The position numbers and the translations under genes were made by a program. A DNA stretch of 64,000 nucleotides from the NCBI GenBank assembly GCA_945883545.1, contig CAMCXT010000005.1, positions 20,916-84,915 on the forward strand, given 5' to 3'. Every line of letters begins with the position of its first letter. The first letter of the stretch is position 1. The stretch comes from Chitinophaga pinensis (lineage in GTDB: Bacteria > Bacteroidota > Bacteroidia > M30B66). Shown here in pieces: positions 63,912 through 64,000 of this stretch. The notes beneath the pieces are model-generated. The model had not been told where the DNA came from, searched no databases, and was given only the letters and a program-made list of their open reading frames with translations.

Positions 63912-64000
63912 AATTTTGATGTTTAGAAATACAATAATTGTGAATGTAGATAACTTTTATCATTTCGTATAACTTCCTGTTAGCCAAAAGTTAACCACAC

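Overview
The window comes from a Bacteroidota chromosome, most likely an order Flavobacteriales-type free-living bacterium. I infer this from the gene content: four proteins with type IX secretion (T9SS) C-terminal sorting domains, a FecA-like TonB-dependent receptor, the Bacteroidota-typical families DUF4783, DUF4834, DUF4856 and YfhO, a CarB that ends without the C-terminal MGS domain, and promoters of the TAnnTTTG type ahead of many genes. No rRNA, tRNA, CRISPR array, integrase or transposase gene was seen.

Left part (1-30.7 kb), mostly core genome. An ExbB-ExbD-TonB cluster runs into folC. On the minus strand follows a four-gene operon with a clear promoter: DUF4856 lipoprotein, imelysin-like lipoprotein, eight-helix HTTM (gamma-carboxylase-like) membrane protein and TonB-dependent receptor; it is probably a metal (iron) uptake unit. 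Then come carB, a relic of a gliding-motility-type C-terminal domain, a secreted beta-propeller-repeat protein, DUF4834, YfhO plus asparagine synthase, a membrane/spermidine-synthase fusion, a polytopic membrane protein, a glycosyltransferase, rlmH, DUF4783-nadC-yihY and a large M1 peptidase.

Middle (31-41.3 kb), surface and glycan genes: a flippase, an FkbM methyltransferase with an overlapping glycosyltransferase, a 1522-residue T9SS surface protein with codon use suggesting very high expression, a cluster of five short palindromic repeats, and another glycosyltransferase.

Right part (41.5-64 kb), accessory DNA rich in decay and small modules: an exonuclease/GIY-YIG fusion gene with a frameshift, purT, a structured intergenic element, small lipoproteins, a VOC protein, a second giant beta-propeller-repeat T9SS protein, a chimeric broken gene (metallo-beta-lactamase start joined to an ester cyclase), two toxin-antitoxin pairs, an M20 amidohydrolase, a decayed GNAT gene, a predicted carboxylate-amine ligase paired with an NlpC/P60-like hydrolase, several small secreted proteins including an archaemetzincin lipoprotein, a three-gene secreted operon of unknown function, and a dioxygenase-like protein carrying both a Tat-like signal and a T9SS tail. 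Three unrelated minus-strand genes here (VapC, ParE, dioxygenase) are each followed directly by copies of one repeat, which gives the region a gene-cassette look.

The most promising leads are this cassette-like repeat, the ligase/hydrolase pair at 54.7-57.0 kb, the imelysin/HTTM/receptor operon, the two palindromic repeat families and the variable-hairpin element at 44.2 kb. All functional calls come from reading motifs by eye; no database search was run.
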